Source: Pseudomonadota bacterium (GTDB lineage Bacteria; Pseudomonadota; Alphaproteobacteria; Sphingomonadales; Sphingomonadaceae). Taken from it: DNA of 64,000 bases. Position numbers and translations under genes: made by a program. The DNA lies in assembly GCA_023433305.1 (NCBI GenBank), contig JAEZCZ010000084.1, forward strand, positions 1 through 64,000, read 5' to 3'. Shown here piece after piece: positions 46,993 through 55,252 of the stretch (position 1 is the first letter of the stretch; the number at the start of each line of letters is the position of its first letter). The notes beneath the pieces are model-generated. The model did no database searches, was not told where the DNA came from, and saw only the letters and a list, made by a program, of their open reading frames with translations.

Positions 46993-48366
46993 ATGTCCGA
47001 CGCTACTCTCAGCTTCCTCGGTGCAGCCGGAACAGTCACCGGCTCGCGTTATCTCATCCAGGCAGCGGGGCGGCGTATCCTCGTCGATTGCGGACTATTC
47101 CAGGGATACAAGCAACTTCGGCTGCGCAACTGGAACCCTTTTCCGGTGCCTCCCCGATCGATCCATGCGGTGCTTTTGACGCATGCGCACCTCGACCACT
47201 CGGGCTACCTGCCGGCTTTGGTCCGAGCAGGGTTCCGCGGGAAGGTGTACTGCACGCCCGCAACCGCCGATCTGTGCGGACTGCTGCTTCCCGACAGCGG
47301 CCACCTGCAGGAAGAGGAGGCACGCTTTGCCCAGCGGCATCGCTACTCACGGCATGCCAAACCCGAACCGCTCTACACCGTCGACGATGCCAATGCCGCG
47401 CTCGGGCGGCTGCGCACCATTGATTTCGATACGGACCTCGACGTTGGTCCCGGCATAAGCGCGCGTTTCATTCCCGCGGGCCATCTGCTCGGAGCGGCCC
47501 AGGTCCGCGTCGCGGTCGCGGACCGCGTTGTCCACTTCAGCGGCGACGTGGGAAGGCCGAACGATCCGATCATGCGTCCGCCTAGGCCACTGGAACCGGC
47601 CGACATCCTCGTCTGCGAATCCACCTATGGCAATCGTAAGCACCCGCAAGTGAATCCAGAGGAAGAACTGGCGGCCGTGATCAACCGGGTCGCCGGACGC
47701 GGAGGTGTGGTGGTCATTCCCGCGTTCGCGGTCGGTCGAGCGCAGGCCATCATGCTTCAGATCGCCCGGTTGCTGGGGCGCGGCGCGATCCCCGACATCC
47801 CGATATTCCTCAATAGCCCGATGGCCATCGACGCGACCGACATCTATCGGCACCACCACGACGAGCATCACATCAGCGATGCAGAGTGTCGTGCGATGTT
47901 CAACGTCGCGCAACGTGTCCGCACAGTCGAGGAATCGAAAGCTCTCAACGTCCGGCAAGGCCCGTTCGTGGTCGTATCCGCCAGCGGGATGCTCACGGGA
48001 GGGCGCGTGCTGCACCACGTCGCCAGCTTCGGGCCGAACCCGCGCAACGCCATTGTGCTGATCGGCTATCAGGCTGGCGGGACGCGCGGCGCCGCTCTTG
48101 CTCGCGGTGACGCGAGCCTTCGAATATTCGGACGCGATGTGGAGATCGGCGCGGAAGTGGTCAAAATAGACAGCATGTCAGGCCACGCCGACGCCGACGA
48201 GATCATGGATTGGCTGGGCGATATCGCGGCTCCCCAAATGACATACGTAACGCATGGCGAAGAGGGGGCGTCCGACATGTTGCGCTTTCGCATCGATCAC
48301 GAGCTGGGTTGGAATGTCCGGGTTCCGGAGCAGCTCGAACGGGTCGACCTCGCCCGACCACGCTAG
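46993..48366 (+). CDS. Beta-CASP metallo-beta-lactamase-fold hydrolase (RNA-processing type)
   Basis: The 457-residue protein has the metallo-beta-lactamase core with THAHLDHSG, FIPAGHLLGAA and HFSGDVGRP, and the beta-CASP part with CESTYGNR, FAVGRAQAI, SASGMLTGGRVL, SGHADADE and VTHGEEGA. This pattern is that of CPSF/YSH1-like RNA exonucleases or endonucleases (zinc-dependent). The ATG at 46993 was chosen because homology begins at once (LSFLGAAGTVTGS). It is next to nucleotide-salvage genes, so an RNA-degradation role in the stress block is plausible. Confidence 0.88.
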   Translation: MSDATLSFLGAAGTVTGSRYLIQAAGRRILVDCGLFQGYKQLRLRNWNPFPVPPRSIHAVLLTHAHLDHSGYLPALVRAGFRGKVYCTPATADLCGLLLPDSGHLQEEEARFAQRHRYSRHAKPEPLYTVDDANAALGRLRTIDFDTDLDVGPGISARFIPAGHLLGAAQVRVAVADRVVHFSGDVGRPNDPIMRPPRPLEPADILVCESTYGNRKHPQVNPEEELAAVINRVAGRGGVVVIPAFAVGRAQAIMLQIARLLGRGAIPDIPIFLNSPMAIDATDIYRHHHDEHHISDAECRAMFNVAQRVRTVEESKALNVRQGPFVVVSASGMLTGGRVLHHVASFGPNPRNAIVLIGYQAGGTRGAALARGDASLRIFGRDVEIGAEVVKIDSMSGHADADEIMDWLGDIAAPQMTYVTHGEEGASDMLRFRIDHELGWNVRVPEQLERVDLARPR

Positions 48367-48395
48367 GCGAGAGAGCATTCGCTAGCGGCGGTGCT

Positions 48396-48413
48396 CTCCG
48401 GGAATATCCGGAG
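48396..48413 (+). promoter_or_regulatory. Palindrome upstream of tandem UspA gene
   Basis: CTCCGG-GAATAT-CCGGAG is a perfect 6-6-6 inverted repeat 57 bases before the UspA ATG. It contains GGGAAT as in the GGGAATCTAC motif. Read differently, GGAAT followed after 16 bases by CGTGAG resembles a general-stress ECF promoter. A GAGAGCA/TGCTCTC hairpin at 48371-48398 partly overlaps it. Confidence 0.4.
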
Positions 48414-48469
48414 TTACCCGGCGTGAGCGTTGGTCCAACTTCTATCCGTTACGGGAAAGGACCAATCCG

Positions 48470-49282
48470 ATGCGCTCAATCCTGCTCCACATCCACGCCG
48501 ATCCCTGCCTCGAAGCGCGCCTTCAGTTGTCGCTCGACGTCGCCCGTGCATTCGGAGCGCATCTCACCTGCCTGCAGGTGATCCCGTTCGATTTCGTAGT
48601 CCCCGGCGACTTCTACGGGACATTGGCTGCGGAAATGGTGCCGATCCTGAAAAAGGGGGCCGACGAGCTTCGCGAAGAGCTGGCCGCTCGCCTCCGGAAT
48701 GAGGATGTTGCCTGGGATTGGCGGCAGGAAGAAGGGCAGGCGGTCCAGTCTTTGCTGCAGGCGAGCAGCCTCTGCGACCTCGTTGTGATGGGAGCCTGCG
48801 ATCCCGTCACCCAGAACCGCAGCCCCTCACGCCTGGCCGGTGAGCTAGCCATCCGCGCCCTCGTGCCTGTGATGATTGTGCCCCAATCCGTGCGCGTCTT
48901 CGACGTCCACGGCACAGCGATCGTGGGATGGAACGGTTCGGTCGAAGCGGCTCACGCACTCAAGGGCGCGCTCCCACTCTTGGCCAACGCGCAATCGGTG
49001 ATCCTGGCATCGGCGGTCGGCGAGTCCGAGCGGCCTCGCAATATTCCCAGCGCTCGCGCCGCCGAATATCTCTCCCGTCATCGCGTCGGGTGCGAAATCC
49101 TCGAGCTTCCTCTCGAAGGCGGCTCGGCCGCGCAGGTTCTCGAGAGAACCGCCGCGGCGCGTAAGGCATCCTATCTCGTCATAGGCGCCTACGGACATAA
49201 CCGCCTGGCCGAAGCCGTCTGGGGCGGTGTGACCCGCGATCTGCTGAGCGCGCCGCCCCTACCTATCCTCGCCGGACATTGA
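48470..49282 (+). CDS. Tandem-domain universal stress protein
   Basis: The 270-residue protein has two UspA-like halves, residues 1-140 and 145-270. The second half carries the nucleotide-binding GAYGHNRLAEAVWGGVTRDLL in the standard G-x2-G-x9-G layout, while the first has GACDPVTQNRS and is degenerate, so probably only one half binds ATP. GGGAAAGGA precedes the ATG. Tandem UspA proteins are typical of hypoxia and stationary-phase regulons. Confidence 0.88.
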   Translation: MRSILLHIHADPCLEARLQLSLDVARAFGAHLTCLQVIPFDFVVPGDFYGTLAAEMVPILKKGADELREELAARLRNEDVAWDWRQEEGQAVQSLLQASSLCDLVVMGACDPVTQNRSPSRLAGELAIRALVPVMIVPQSVRVFDVHGTAIVGWNGSVEAAHALKGALPLLANAQSVILASAVGESERPRNIPSARAAEYLSRHRVGCEILELPLEGGSAAQVLERTAAARKASYLVIGAYGHNRLAEAVWGGVTRDLLSAPPLPILAGH

Positions 49283-49292
49283 CGAGTTGGCC

Positions 49293-49925
49293 ATGAAGCA
49301 AACGATCAAACATGCGATCATTGTCTCTCACCCGGATCACAACAGTTTCGCGCTTTCGGTCGCAATCCGGTACGCCGAAATCGTTCTGGCCCTTGGTCAC
49401 GAAGCTCTTGTGCGCGACCTTTACCGGCTAGGCTTCGATCCCGTTTTACGAACCGAGGAACGCCGCGGAACACCGGCCAGCGCGGTAACCAGGGAATGGG
49501 CGGCGCTCGGTAAACCCGACGTGTTCGTGCTGGTCTATCCGATCTGGTTCGGTGGCCCTCCAGCCATCCTGAAGGGTTACATCGATCGGGTGTTCGGCGC
49601 CGGGCGCTCACGCGGCCTTGGAGGCGAAGGCGGCGCTGGAGAGCTACTGGCGGGAAAGCACCTCGTTTCGCTCACCTCATCGGGCAGTCGTCGCACCTGG
49701 CTCGACGAGAAGGGAGTGCTCAGTTCGCTACGCACGGTTTACGATAGATATTTCGCCGAGGTTTTCGGCTTCGCGGAAACGCATCATTACCATCTCGAGA
49801 GCGTCACCCCCGATATCACCGCGCAGGAGGTCGGGGCTCACTTCGCCAAGGTCGAGGAGGCTGCCCGCGATGTGACGAGGCGGATCCTTGGCGGCCCGCC
49901 AGATCGCGATCCGAACCGACATTGA
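49293..49925 (+). CDS. NAD(P)H dehydrogenase (quinone), flavodoxin-fold
   Basis: The 210-residue flavoprotein belongs to the NQO1/KefF/MdaB group: SHPDHNSFALSVAIRYAE at the FMN/FAD phosphate loop and YPIWFGGPPAILKGYIDRVF in the isoalloxazine region. These enzymes reduce quinones by two electrons without semiquinone. An upstream TTG (49287) could also start translation, but the ATG at 49293 is preferred. It lies 10 bases after the tandem UspA gene, so the two are probably one transcript. Confidence 0.87.
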   Translation: MKQTIKHAIIVSHPDHNSFALSVAIRYAEIVLALGHEALVRDLYRLGFDPVLRTEERRGTPASAVTREWAALGKPDVFVLVYPIWFGGPPAILKGYIDRVFGAGRSRGLGGEGGAGELLAGKHLVSLTSSGSRRTWLDEKGVLSSLRTVYDRYFAEVFGFAETHHYHLESVTPDITAQEVGAHFAKVEEAARDVTRRILGGPPDRDPNRH

Positions 49926-49943
49926 GTGGCCGAGTCGCCTTCC

Positions 49944-49953
49944 GGGAATCTAC
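49944..49953 (+). promoter_or_regulatory. GGGAATCTAC motif upstream of L,D-transpeptidase
   Basis: The sequence GCCTTCCGGGAATCTACGA matches the site in front of the VIT1-like operon over about 18 bases with one inserted C. It is 44 bases before the GTG at 49998. Confidence 0.45.
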
Positions 49954-49997
49954 GAAATTGTCCGGTTGCGCTGCTGTGCCAAAGCTAGTCGTCGATT

Positions 49998-51215
49998 GTG
50001 GGCTCGTGGAGACATCCGTTGCGTAGTGAAGCTGTCGGTCGCGTTCGCGCTTTCCTGCTCGGACTTTTCTCCATCACTGCGCTCTGGTCGTTTGCACTGA
50101 CCCCAGGCACTGCTCTCGCGCAAGACCCCCCGCGGCACTGGGATATCAAGACCGCCCAATCGCTTCTGGCCTACGCCGAAAGGATCGGCAGCCACGGGCT
50201 TGATCCCGTGGACTATTCCCCCGCCGAACTTGAGCAGGCGATCGGCTCGGAAGATCCCGCAAGGATAGAGCGGCAAGCGACGGAAACCTTCGCGCGCATT
50301 GCGAGCGACCTTGCCATCGGAGCCGTGAAGCCGGGTCGCAGGGGGCGCTATTTCATCGCATCGGACAGTATCGACCCTGCGCGGATGGCGCGCCTTATCG
50401 ATACGGCTATAGCCCTGGGCACCGTCGCGCATGTCCTCGATGCCGTGGCACCCCCGAACCGTGAGTACGCGGGCTTGCGCCGTGCTCTTTCCCAGCTGGC
50501 TCCGGAGGAGGACGAGGAGCGCCGCAAGATCGAGGTCAGCCTTGAACGTTGGCGGTGGCTCCCGCGAAACCTTGGCGAGCGCTACCTCCTCGTGAACATT
50601 CCCGAATATCGGCTGCGCCTGATCGAGAATGACCGGGAGATGGCGACGCACCGGGTGATCGTCGGGAAATCACAGACGCCGACCCCTCAGTTTTCCGCAC
50701 GCGTAACGGGGGTGATCCTCAATCCGCCCTGGAACGTGCCCCAATCGATCATAGCCGAAAGTGTCGGGAGCCTGGTTCGCAACAGGCCCCAGGTGGCGAG
50801 AGCACGGGGATATACCTGGAGCTTCTCGGGCGGAGGACTGCGCGTCACCCAGCAGCCTGGGCCTCAAAACGCGCTCGGCCAGATGAAGCTCGACATGCCC
50901 AATCCCTTGTCGGTCTACATTCACGACACACCGAGCAAGGAGCTTTTCGAACGGGATACCAGGACATTCAGCCACGGCTGCATCCGAACGCAAAATCCAT
51001 TCGACCTCGCCGAAGCACTCCTGCAAGAGAGCGGCGTCTCGCGCAGCGAGATCGACGCTGGCGTGGCGGCACGCCGCACCAAACGCATGGCGCTCGCCGA
51101 TCCGATACCCGTCTATGTCGTTTACATGACCGCCGTCGTCGGAGCCGGTGACAGCATCGAGTTCCTGCCTGACCCATACAGGCTCGACGGTGCCATCGCT
51201 GCCCAACTAGAGTGA
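49998..51215 (+). CDS. L,D-transpeptidase (YkuD family)
   Basis: The 405-residue exported protein has a signal peptide (FLLGLFSITALWSFALTPGTALA) and a helical, peptidoglycan-binding-like N-terminal half (HGLDPVDYSPAELEQAI). The YkuD catalytic domain follows, with YIHDTPSKELFERD, then SHGCIRTQNPFDLAEAL carrying the active-site Cys. It forms 3-3 cross-links in peptidoglycan. The start codon is GTG at 49998; a TTG at 50019 is a close alternative. It is longer than basic YkuD proteins, like the YcbB-type with an extra domain. Confidence 0.9.
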   Translation: MGSWRHPLRSEAVGRVRAFLLGLFSITALWSFALTPGTALAQDPPRHWDIKTAQSLLAYAERIGSHGLDPVDYSPAELEQAIGSEDPARIERQATETFARIASDLAIGAVKPGRRGRYFIASDSIDPARMARLIDTAIALGTVAHVLDAVAPPNREYAGLRRALSQLAPEEDEERRKIEVSLERWRWLPRNLGERYLLVNIPEYRLRLIENDREMATHRVIVGKSQTPTPQFSARVTGVILNPPWNVPQSIIAESVGSLVRNRPQVARARGYTWSFSGGGLRVTQQPGPQNALGQMKLDMPNPLSVYIHDTPSKELFERDTRTFSHGCIRTQNPFDLAEALLQESGVSRSEIDAGVAARRTKRMALADPIPVYVVYMTAVVGAGDSIEFLPDPYRLDGAIAAQLE

Positions 51216-51249
51216 GTGCGAGGCGGGGTCCGCAACGCAGGCCGGTTTC

Positions 51250-51936
51250 CTAGGTCGATTTTGGGGCGGGCGCAGGATCGATCTTGGTTGGACCCACCGA
51301 ATACATCTGACGCCACTCCGCCTCCGACCCCATGCCCGCCGCGAAAGCAACGCGAAGAGCATCGGCGAAGCTCGCCACGTCAAGCTTTTCCATGGCATTG
51401 GCACGATAGACCTCGACCGTACGGGAGCTGATGCCGAGGTCGTAGGCGATCGTCTTGTTGGGATAGCCGCAAGCGAGCCCGTCGAGCACCTGCCGTTCTC
51501 GCTCGGTCAGGGCAGCGACCTGTGTCCGGGCCCATTGCTCTCGGTCCCGCGCCTGTTCCCGACCGGCCAGCAGGCTGAACCCCAACTCCAGCGCCTTCAG
51601 TAGGCGATCGCGCTCAAAAGGCTTCTCGAGGAAATCCACCGCTCCGCCCTGCATCGCTCGAACCGCGGTTGCGATGTCGCCGTGGCCCGTCAGGACGATA
51701 ACGGGAAAGTTCATGCCTCTGTCGGCCATTTCATCCTGGACTTGCAGCCCGTCCATCCCCGGCATTCTAACGTCAAGAAGTACGCAGGCAGGTACGGCGC
51801 GGTCCGCCCCCTTCAGGAACGCCGCCCCTCCCGACCACTTCTCTACCGAGAAGCCGGCGGTACGGAGCAGGAAATCCAACGAGCGGCGGATCGCATCTTC
51901 ATCATCCACTACATGGACGAGCCTGGTGTCGGTCAT
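51250..51936 (-). CDS. fixJ: FixJ-type response regulator
   Basis: The 228-residue protein has a receiver domain with acidic pocket VDDED and phosphorylatable D55 in LLDVRMPGMDG, and the FixJ-type output helix-turn-helix (LTERERQVLDGLACGYPNKTIAYDLGISSRTVEVYRA) with the classic VE-VYRANAMEKL end. It should activate promoters when phosphorylated by FixL. The ATG at 51936 was chosen because the receiver starts there (MTDTRLVHVVDDED). It is divergent from fixL with 292 bases between. Confidence 0.9.
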   Translation of the reverse strand: MTDTRLVHVVDDEDAIRRSLDFLLRTAGFSVEKWSGGAAFLKGADRAVPACVLLDVRMPGMDGLQVQDEMADRGMNFPVIVLTGHGDIATAVRAMQGGAVDFLEKPFERDRLLKALELGFSLLAGREQARDREQWARTQVAALTERERQVLDGLACGYPNKTIAYDLGISSRTVEVYRANAMEKLDVASFADALRVAFAAGMGSEAEWRQMYSVGPTKIDPAPAPKST

Positions 51937-52228
51937 GGCAGTCGATCCCGAACTTGCAGTCTGGCGCGCAACTTCCGGCAGATCGCAGCGCACTGCAAGT
52001 GCCATTGCCATCGCGCACTCCCCTCGGATGCGGTCCGTCTTCCGCGTCATCCGTGGGCGTGGCAGCGGCGGGAGGGGGTGGGACAAGCCTCATGGATTTC
52101 GAAAATGCGCGAGTTTTTACTCTCGGTGTCTCGGCGTTCGATCTAACGCGCTCGCCACGTTTTTCTCGGTTCGGAGAATTTCCGCGTATATATAGGGGCA
52201 GTGGCTATGGCCGCCTGAGGGTCCATCA

Positions 52229-54076
52229 ATGAGCGCGACGCAAACCCGTATCAAGCGGGTCGAAGATGCTGCCGCCAAGTACGGCGTTGGGATTCTCGCC
52301 GTAGGCGCGGCCTATCTGGTCAGGCTCGCGGCGGATCCGGTCCTCGGCGAGAACGCACCGTTCCTCCTTTTCGTCCTGCCAGTCGTCTTCGCCGTGCTGG
52401 TAAGCGGCAGGGGGGCCGCTCTGTTGGCAGGGCTATTGTCTCTGCTTGCCGGGCTTAGCCTGATCGAGCCGGACCATCGCTTCACGGCCGCCAATTTGGT
52501 CCAGACCGGTTTGTTCGTCCTGGTCTGCTTCGGTATCGGGTGGCTCGATACTCGCCGGGCCGCCCAGCAAACCCAAGCAAGCAGGGCGAGCAGGCAGCTC
52601 GAGCTCCTCGTGGAGAGCGCCAGCGGGTATGCCATCTTCATGGTCGACGCCGATGGCTGCGTCAGCAGTTGGAACACTGGCGCGGAGCACGTTCTCGGAT
52701 GGCGCAAGGACCAGGTCATCGGCCAGCATTCCTCAATCTTCAAGCTCGGCGCCGATGCCCGAGTTGAAGCCATGGCGCAGCTTGACAATGCCAGGCGCAA
52801 TGGAAGCTTTTCGGGCGAGGCCTGGCAAAGGAGGGCCGACGGTTCGGAATTCATCGCACAAATCTCGATCACGCGCATCGTCGCCGATGACGGAACCGAT
52901 CTCGGGTTTGCGAAGATCATTCACGACGTGACGGCCCGACGAGCCGAGGAACGCGCACTGCAGCGGCGGGAAGAGCATTTGCGATCGATCCTGGCCGCCG
53001 TGCCAGACGCGATGGTCGTGATCGACGAAAAGGGCATCATCCTCTCGTTCAGCCGCGCCGCCGAACAGCTGTTCGGGTATTCGGAGCTAGAGGTCACCGG
53101 CAAGAACGTCAGCCTGTTGATGCCCTCCCCGGACCGGGAGCGACACGACGACTACATCGAGCGCTATCTCGCAACGGGCGTACCACGCATCATCGGCATA
53201 GGACGCGTGGTCACGGGGTTGCGCGCCGACGGCAGCACCTTTCCGATGAAGCTGGCCGTTGGTGAAGCCCACTCTGCAGATCAGCGATTGTTCACTGGAT
53301 TTATCAAGGACCTGACAGAACGACGCGATTTCGAAGCCAAGCTCGAACAGTTGCAGTCCGAGTTGATTCACGTGTCGCGCCTCAGCGCCATGGGAACGAT
53401 GGCCTCGACGCTCGCGCACGAGCTCAATCAACCCCTGACGGCGATCGCGGGCTTCGGCGAAGCCGCGGCGGCCATGCTGGAGCGCCCCGAAGAGCCGGAC
53501 AAGGAACTCCTCCGCGAAGTCGTTGCCGATATGGCCCAACAATCCTTGCGCGCGGGAGGAATCGTCCGGCGCCTGCGCGAATTCGTCTCGAGAGGCGATC
53601 TGGCCAAGGCTGTGGAAGATCTGCCCAAAGTGGTCGAGGAGGCGAGCGCGCTCGCGCTGGTCGGTGCCAGAGAAAGAGGTATCGTAACGCGTTTTCACCT
53701 GGCGGCGGATGCCACTCTGGTCTTGATCGATCGTGTCCAGATTCAGCAGGTCATCATCAACCTGATGCGGAATGCCACCGAAGCGATGGAGGACGCGCCG
53801 ATCAAGGAACTGAGCGTGACAACCGCGCTGCTCGATCCGGGCACCGTACGGGTCTCCGTAGCCGATACGGGCCCCGGGCTCGACGCCAAGATTCGGGATC
53901 ACTTGTTCGAAGCGTTCAATACCAGCAAGGAATCGGGCATGGGCCTCGGCCTGTCGATTTGCCGGACGATCGTCGAGGCGCACGGTGGGCGCATTCGGGC
54001 GATCGACCGCGTGGGTGGTGGAACGGAGTTTCAGTTCACCTTGCTGCGGCCTGTATTACCGGATGGGCAACCGTGA
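52229..54076 (+). CDS. fixL: FixL-type heme oxygen sensor histidine kinase
   Basis: The 615-residue protein has four N-terminal membrane helices (residues about 20-108), a first PAS domain (about 125-240) and a second PAS domain (about 250-365) with the FixL heme signature: proximal H306 in RERHDDYIERY and R326 in IIGIGRVVTG, the residue that contacts bound oxygen. The kinase follows with phospho-His H397 in AHELNQPL and ATP-binding NLMRNATEAME, DTGPGLD and MGLGLSICR. When oxygen leaves the heme the kinase is active. The stop overlaps the start of a second FixJ-like gene. Confidence 0.93.
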   Translation: MSATQTRIKRVEDAAAKYGVGILAVGAAYLVRLAADPVLGENAPFLLFVLPVVFAVLVSGRGAALLAGLLSLLAGLSLIEPDHRFTAANLVQTGLFVLVCFGIGWLDTRRAAQQTQASRASRQLELLVESASGYAIFMVDADGCVSSWNTGAEHVLGWRKDQVIGQHSSIFKLGADARVEAMAQLDNARRNGSFSGEAWQRRADGSEFIAQISITRIVADDGTDLGFAKIIHDVTARRAEERALQRREEHLRSILAAVPDAMVVIDEKGIILSFSRAAEQLFGYSELEVTGKNVSLLMPSPDRERHDDYIERYLATGVPRIIGIGRVVTGLRADGSTFPMKLAVGEAHSADQRLFTGFIKDLTERRDFEAKLEQLQSELIHVSRLSAMGTMASTLAHELNQPLTAIAGFGEAAAAMLERPEEPDKELLREVVADMAQQSLRAGGIVRRLREFVSRGDLAKAVEDLPKVVEEASALALVGARERGIVTRFHLAADATLVLIDRVQIQQVIINLMRNATEAMEDAPIKELSVTTALLDPGTVRVSVADTGPGLDAKIRDHLFEAFNTSKESGMGLGLSICRTIVEAHGGRIRAIDRVGGGTEFQFTLLRPVLPDGQP

Positions 54077-54690
54077 ACCCGCGTTGCGTCCACGTCGTCG
54101 ACGATGAGGATGCCGTCCGCCGTTCGACGCAAATGATTCTTCGCGTCTTGGGCTATGAAACCCAGGCGTTCGAATCCGGCATCGCCTTTTTGGAGGCGCA
54201 GCCTAACCTTGCGCGGGGCTGTGTCCTGCTCGACATGCGCATGCCCGAAATCGACGGGCTCGAAGTTCAGCGCCGGCTGAACGCCGCCGGCGCGAGCCAT
54301 CCCGTCATCGCGGTGAGCGGTCACGGCGATCTCGGCATGGCCGCGACGGCGATGGAGCAAGGCGCAATTGCGTTCCTGGAAAAGCCGTTCTCGCGGACAG
54401 CACTGGAGAAAGTCCTCGATCTCGCTTTCGCGCTGTTGGACGATCCTGCGGCGTACCGTTCCTATCTGGTGTCCGCCGCCGCGGCCGTGCAGAGGTTGGA
54501 CCCGCCCGACCGGCGTGTCCTCGAGCTTATCGCGGAAGGCCAGGATTCGGTCGGCATCGCACGGCAGTCGGGATTGTCGGCAGCGGCAATCGAGCTGTCG
54601 CGGGCGCGCATCTACGCCGAACTGGGGGTTGGGACGCTCACCGAAGTATTGCGTTGGGCGTACGCCGCGCGCTGCGCCCAGTTGCTATAG
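54073..54690 (+). CDS. Second FixJ-like response regulator
   Basis: The 205-residue protein has a receiver domain (VDDEDAVRRS, phospho-acceptor D54 in LLDMRMPEIDG) and a short output region, LDPPDRRVLELIAEGQDSVGIARQSGLSAAAIELSRARIYAEL, that aligns with LuxR-type helix-turn-helix but has lost several typical residues. GTG at 54073 overlaps the fixL stop (GTGA), so it is made in fixed ratio with FixL. It may be a modified partner, a competitor for phosphate, or a second DNA-binding output. Confidence 0.85.
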   Translation: MNPRCVHVVDDEDAVRRSTQMILRVLGYETQAFESGIAFLEAQPNLARGCVLLDMRMPEIDGLEVQRRLNAAGASHPVIAVSGHGDLGMAATAMEQGAIAFLEKPFSRTALEKVLDLAFALLDDPAAYRSYLVSAAAAVQRLDPPDRRVLELIAEGQDSVGIARQSGLSAAAIELSRARIYAELGVGTLTEVLRWAYAARCAQLL

Positions 54691-54767
54691 GATGTTTACG
54701 TAGCGAAGGCGCACTGGGGTTCCGTTATTAACCGAGCGCAATTCCGCCCCGAGACCGAACCGCGCTC

Positions 54768-55148
54768 ATGTTAAGTCCCCCGAAACCCGCCGTGCTGCTC
54801 GTCGAAGACGATGACGCCGTGCGCAGAAGCCTCCAGTTGCTGATGAGTTCGCGAGGCTACGTCGTCAGGGCGTATCCTTCCGCAGTGGGCCTTTCGCTGG
54901 ACGCCGAAGCTCTCGGTTGCGGATGCATCGTTGCAGATCTGATGATGCCCCAGATCGGCGCTCTCGAGTTGCTCGCGGAATTCAAGAAGAAGGGATGGGA
55001 CGGCAAGTCCATCCTCATCAGCGGCTATCTCGACTCGGCGCGGGAGAAGAAGGCTCGCCAAGCTGGGTATGACGCCATCTTGCCCAAACCAATCAGCGAC
55101 TCTGTCCTGGTCCGCACCATTGAAGGATTGGTGCCGCCGGCTGGATAG
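54768..55148 (+). CDS. Single-domain response regulator
   Basis: The 126-residue protein is a receiver without output domain: VEDDDAVRRSLQLL acidic pocket, D57 in VADLMMP, ISGYLD and K in LPKPISD. Receiver-only proteins often act in phosphorelays or as phosphate sinks for a kinase. A TTTACGTAG sequence at 54695-54703 lies upstream. It lies between the FixJ-like genes and the second kinase. Confidence 0.85.
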   Translation: MLSPPKPAVLLVEDDDAVRRSLQLLMSSRGYVVRAYPSAVGLSLDAEALGCGCIVADLMMPQIGALELLAEFKKKGWDGKSILISGYLDSAREKKARQAGYDAILPKPISDSVLVRTIEGLVPPAG

Positions 55149-55252
55149 CATGCGACCGTGCCTCACCGCGCGCGCAGCTACGTGTATTTCCCAATAGTTA
55201 CGGCATGCCACTGAAGTCAGGGTTGGCTCGGGTCGTTTGGGAGAGAGCCCCA

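Noticed and set aside
51937..52228. FNR/FixK box (TTGAT-N4-ATCAA) between fixJ and fixL
   Set aside because: No matching dyad was found on reading this interval.
54160..54180. Sequence similar to the T-arm of tRNA-Arg (GTTCGAATCC)
   Set aside because: It lies inside the second FixJ-like gene in frame and is only a ten-base match, so not an attachment site.
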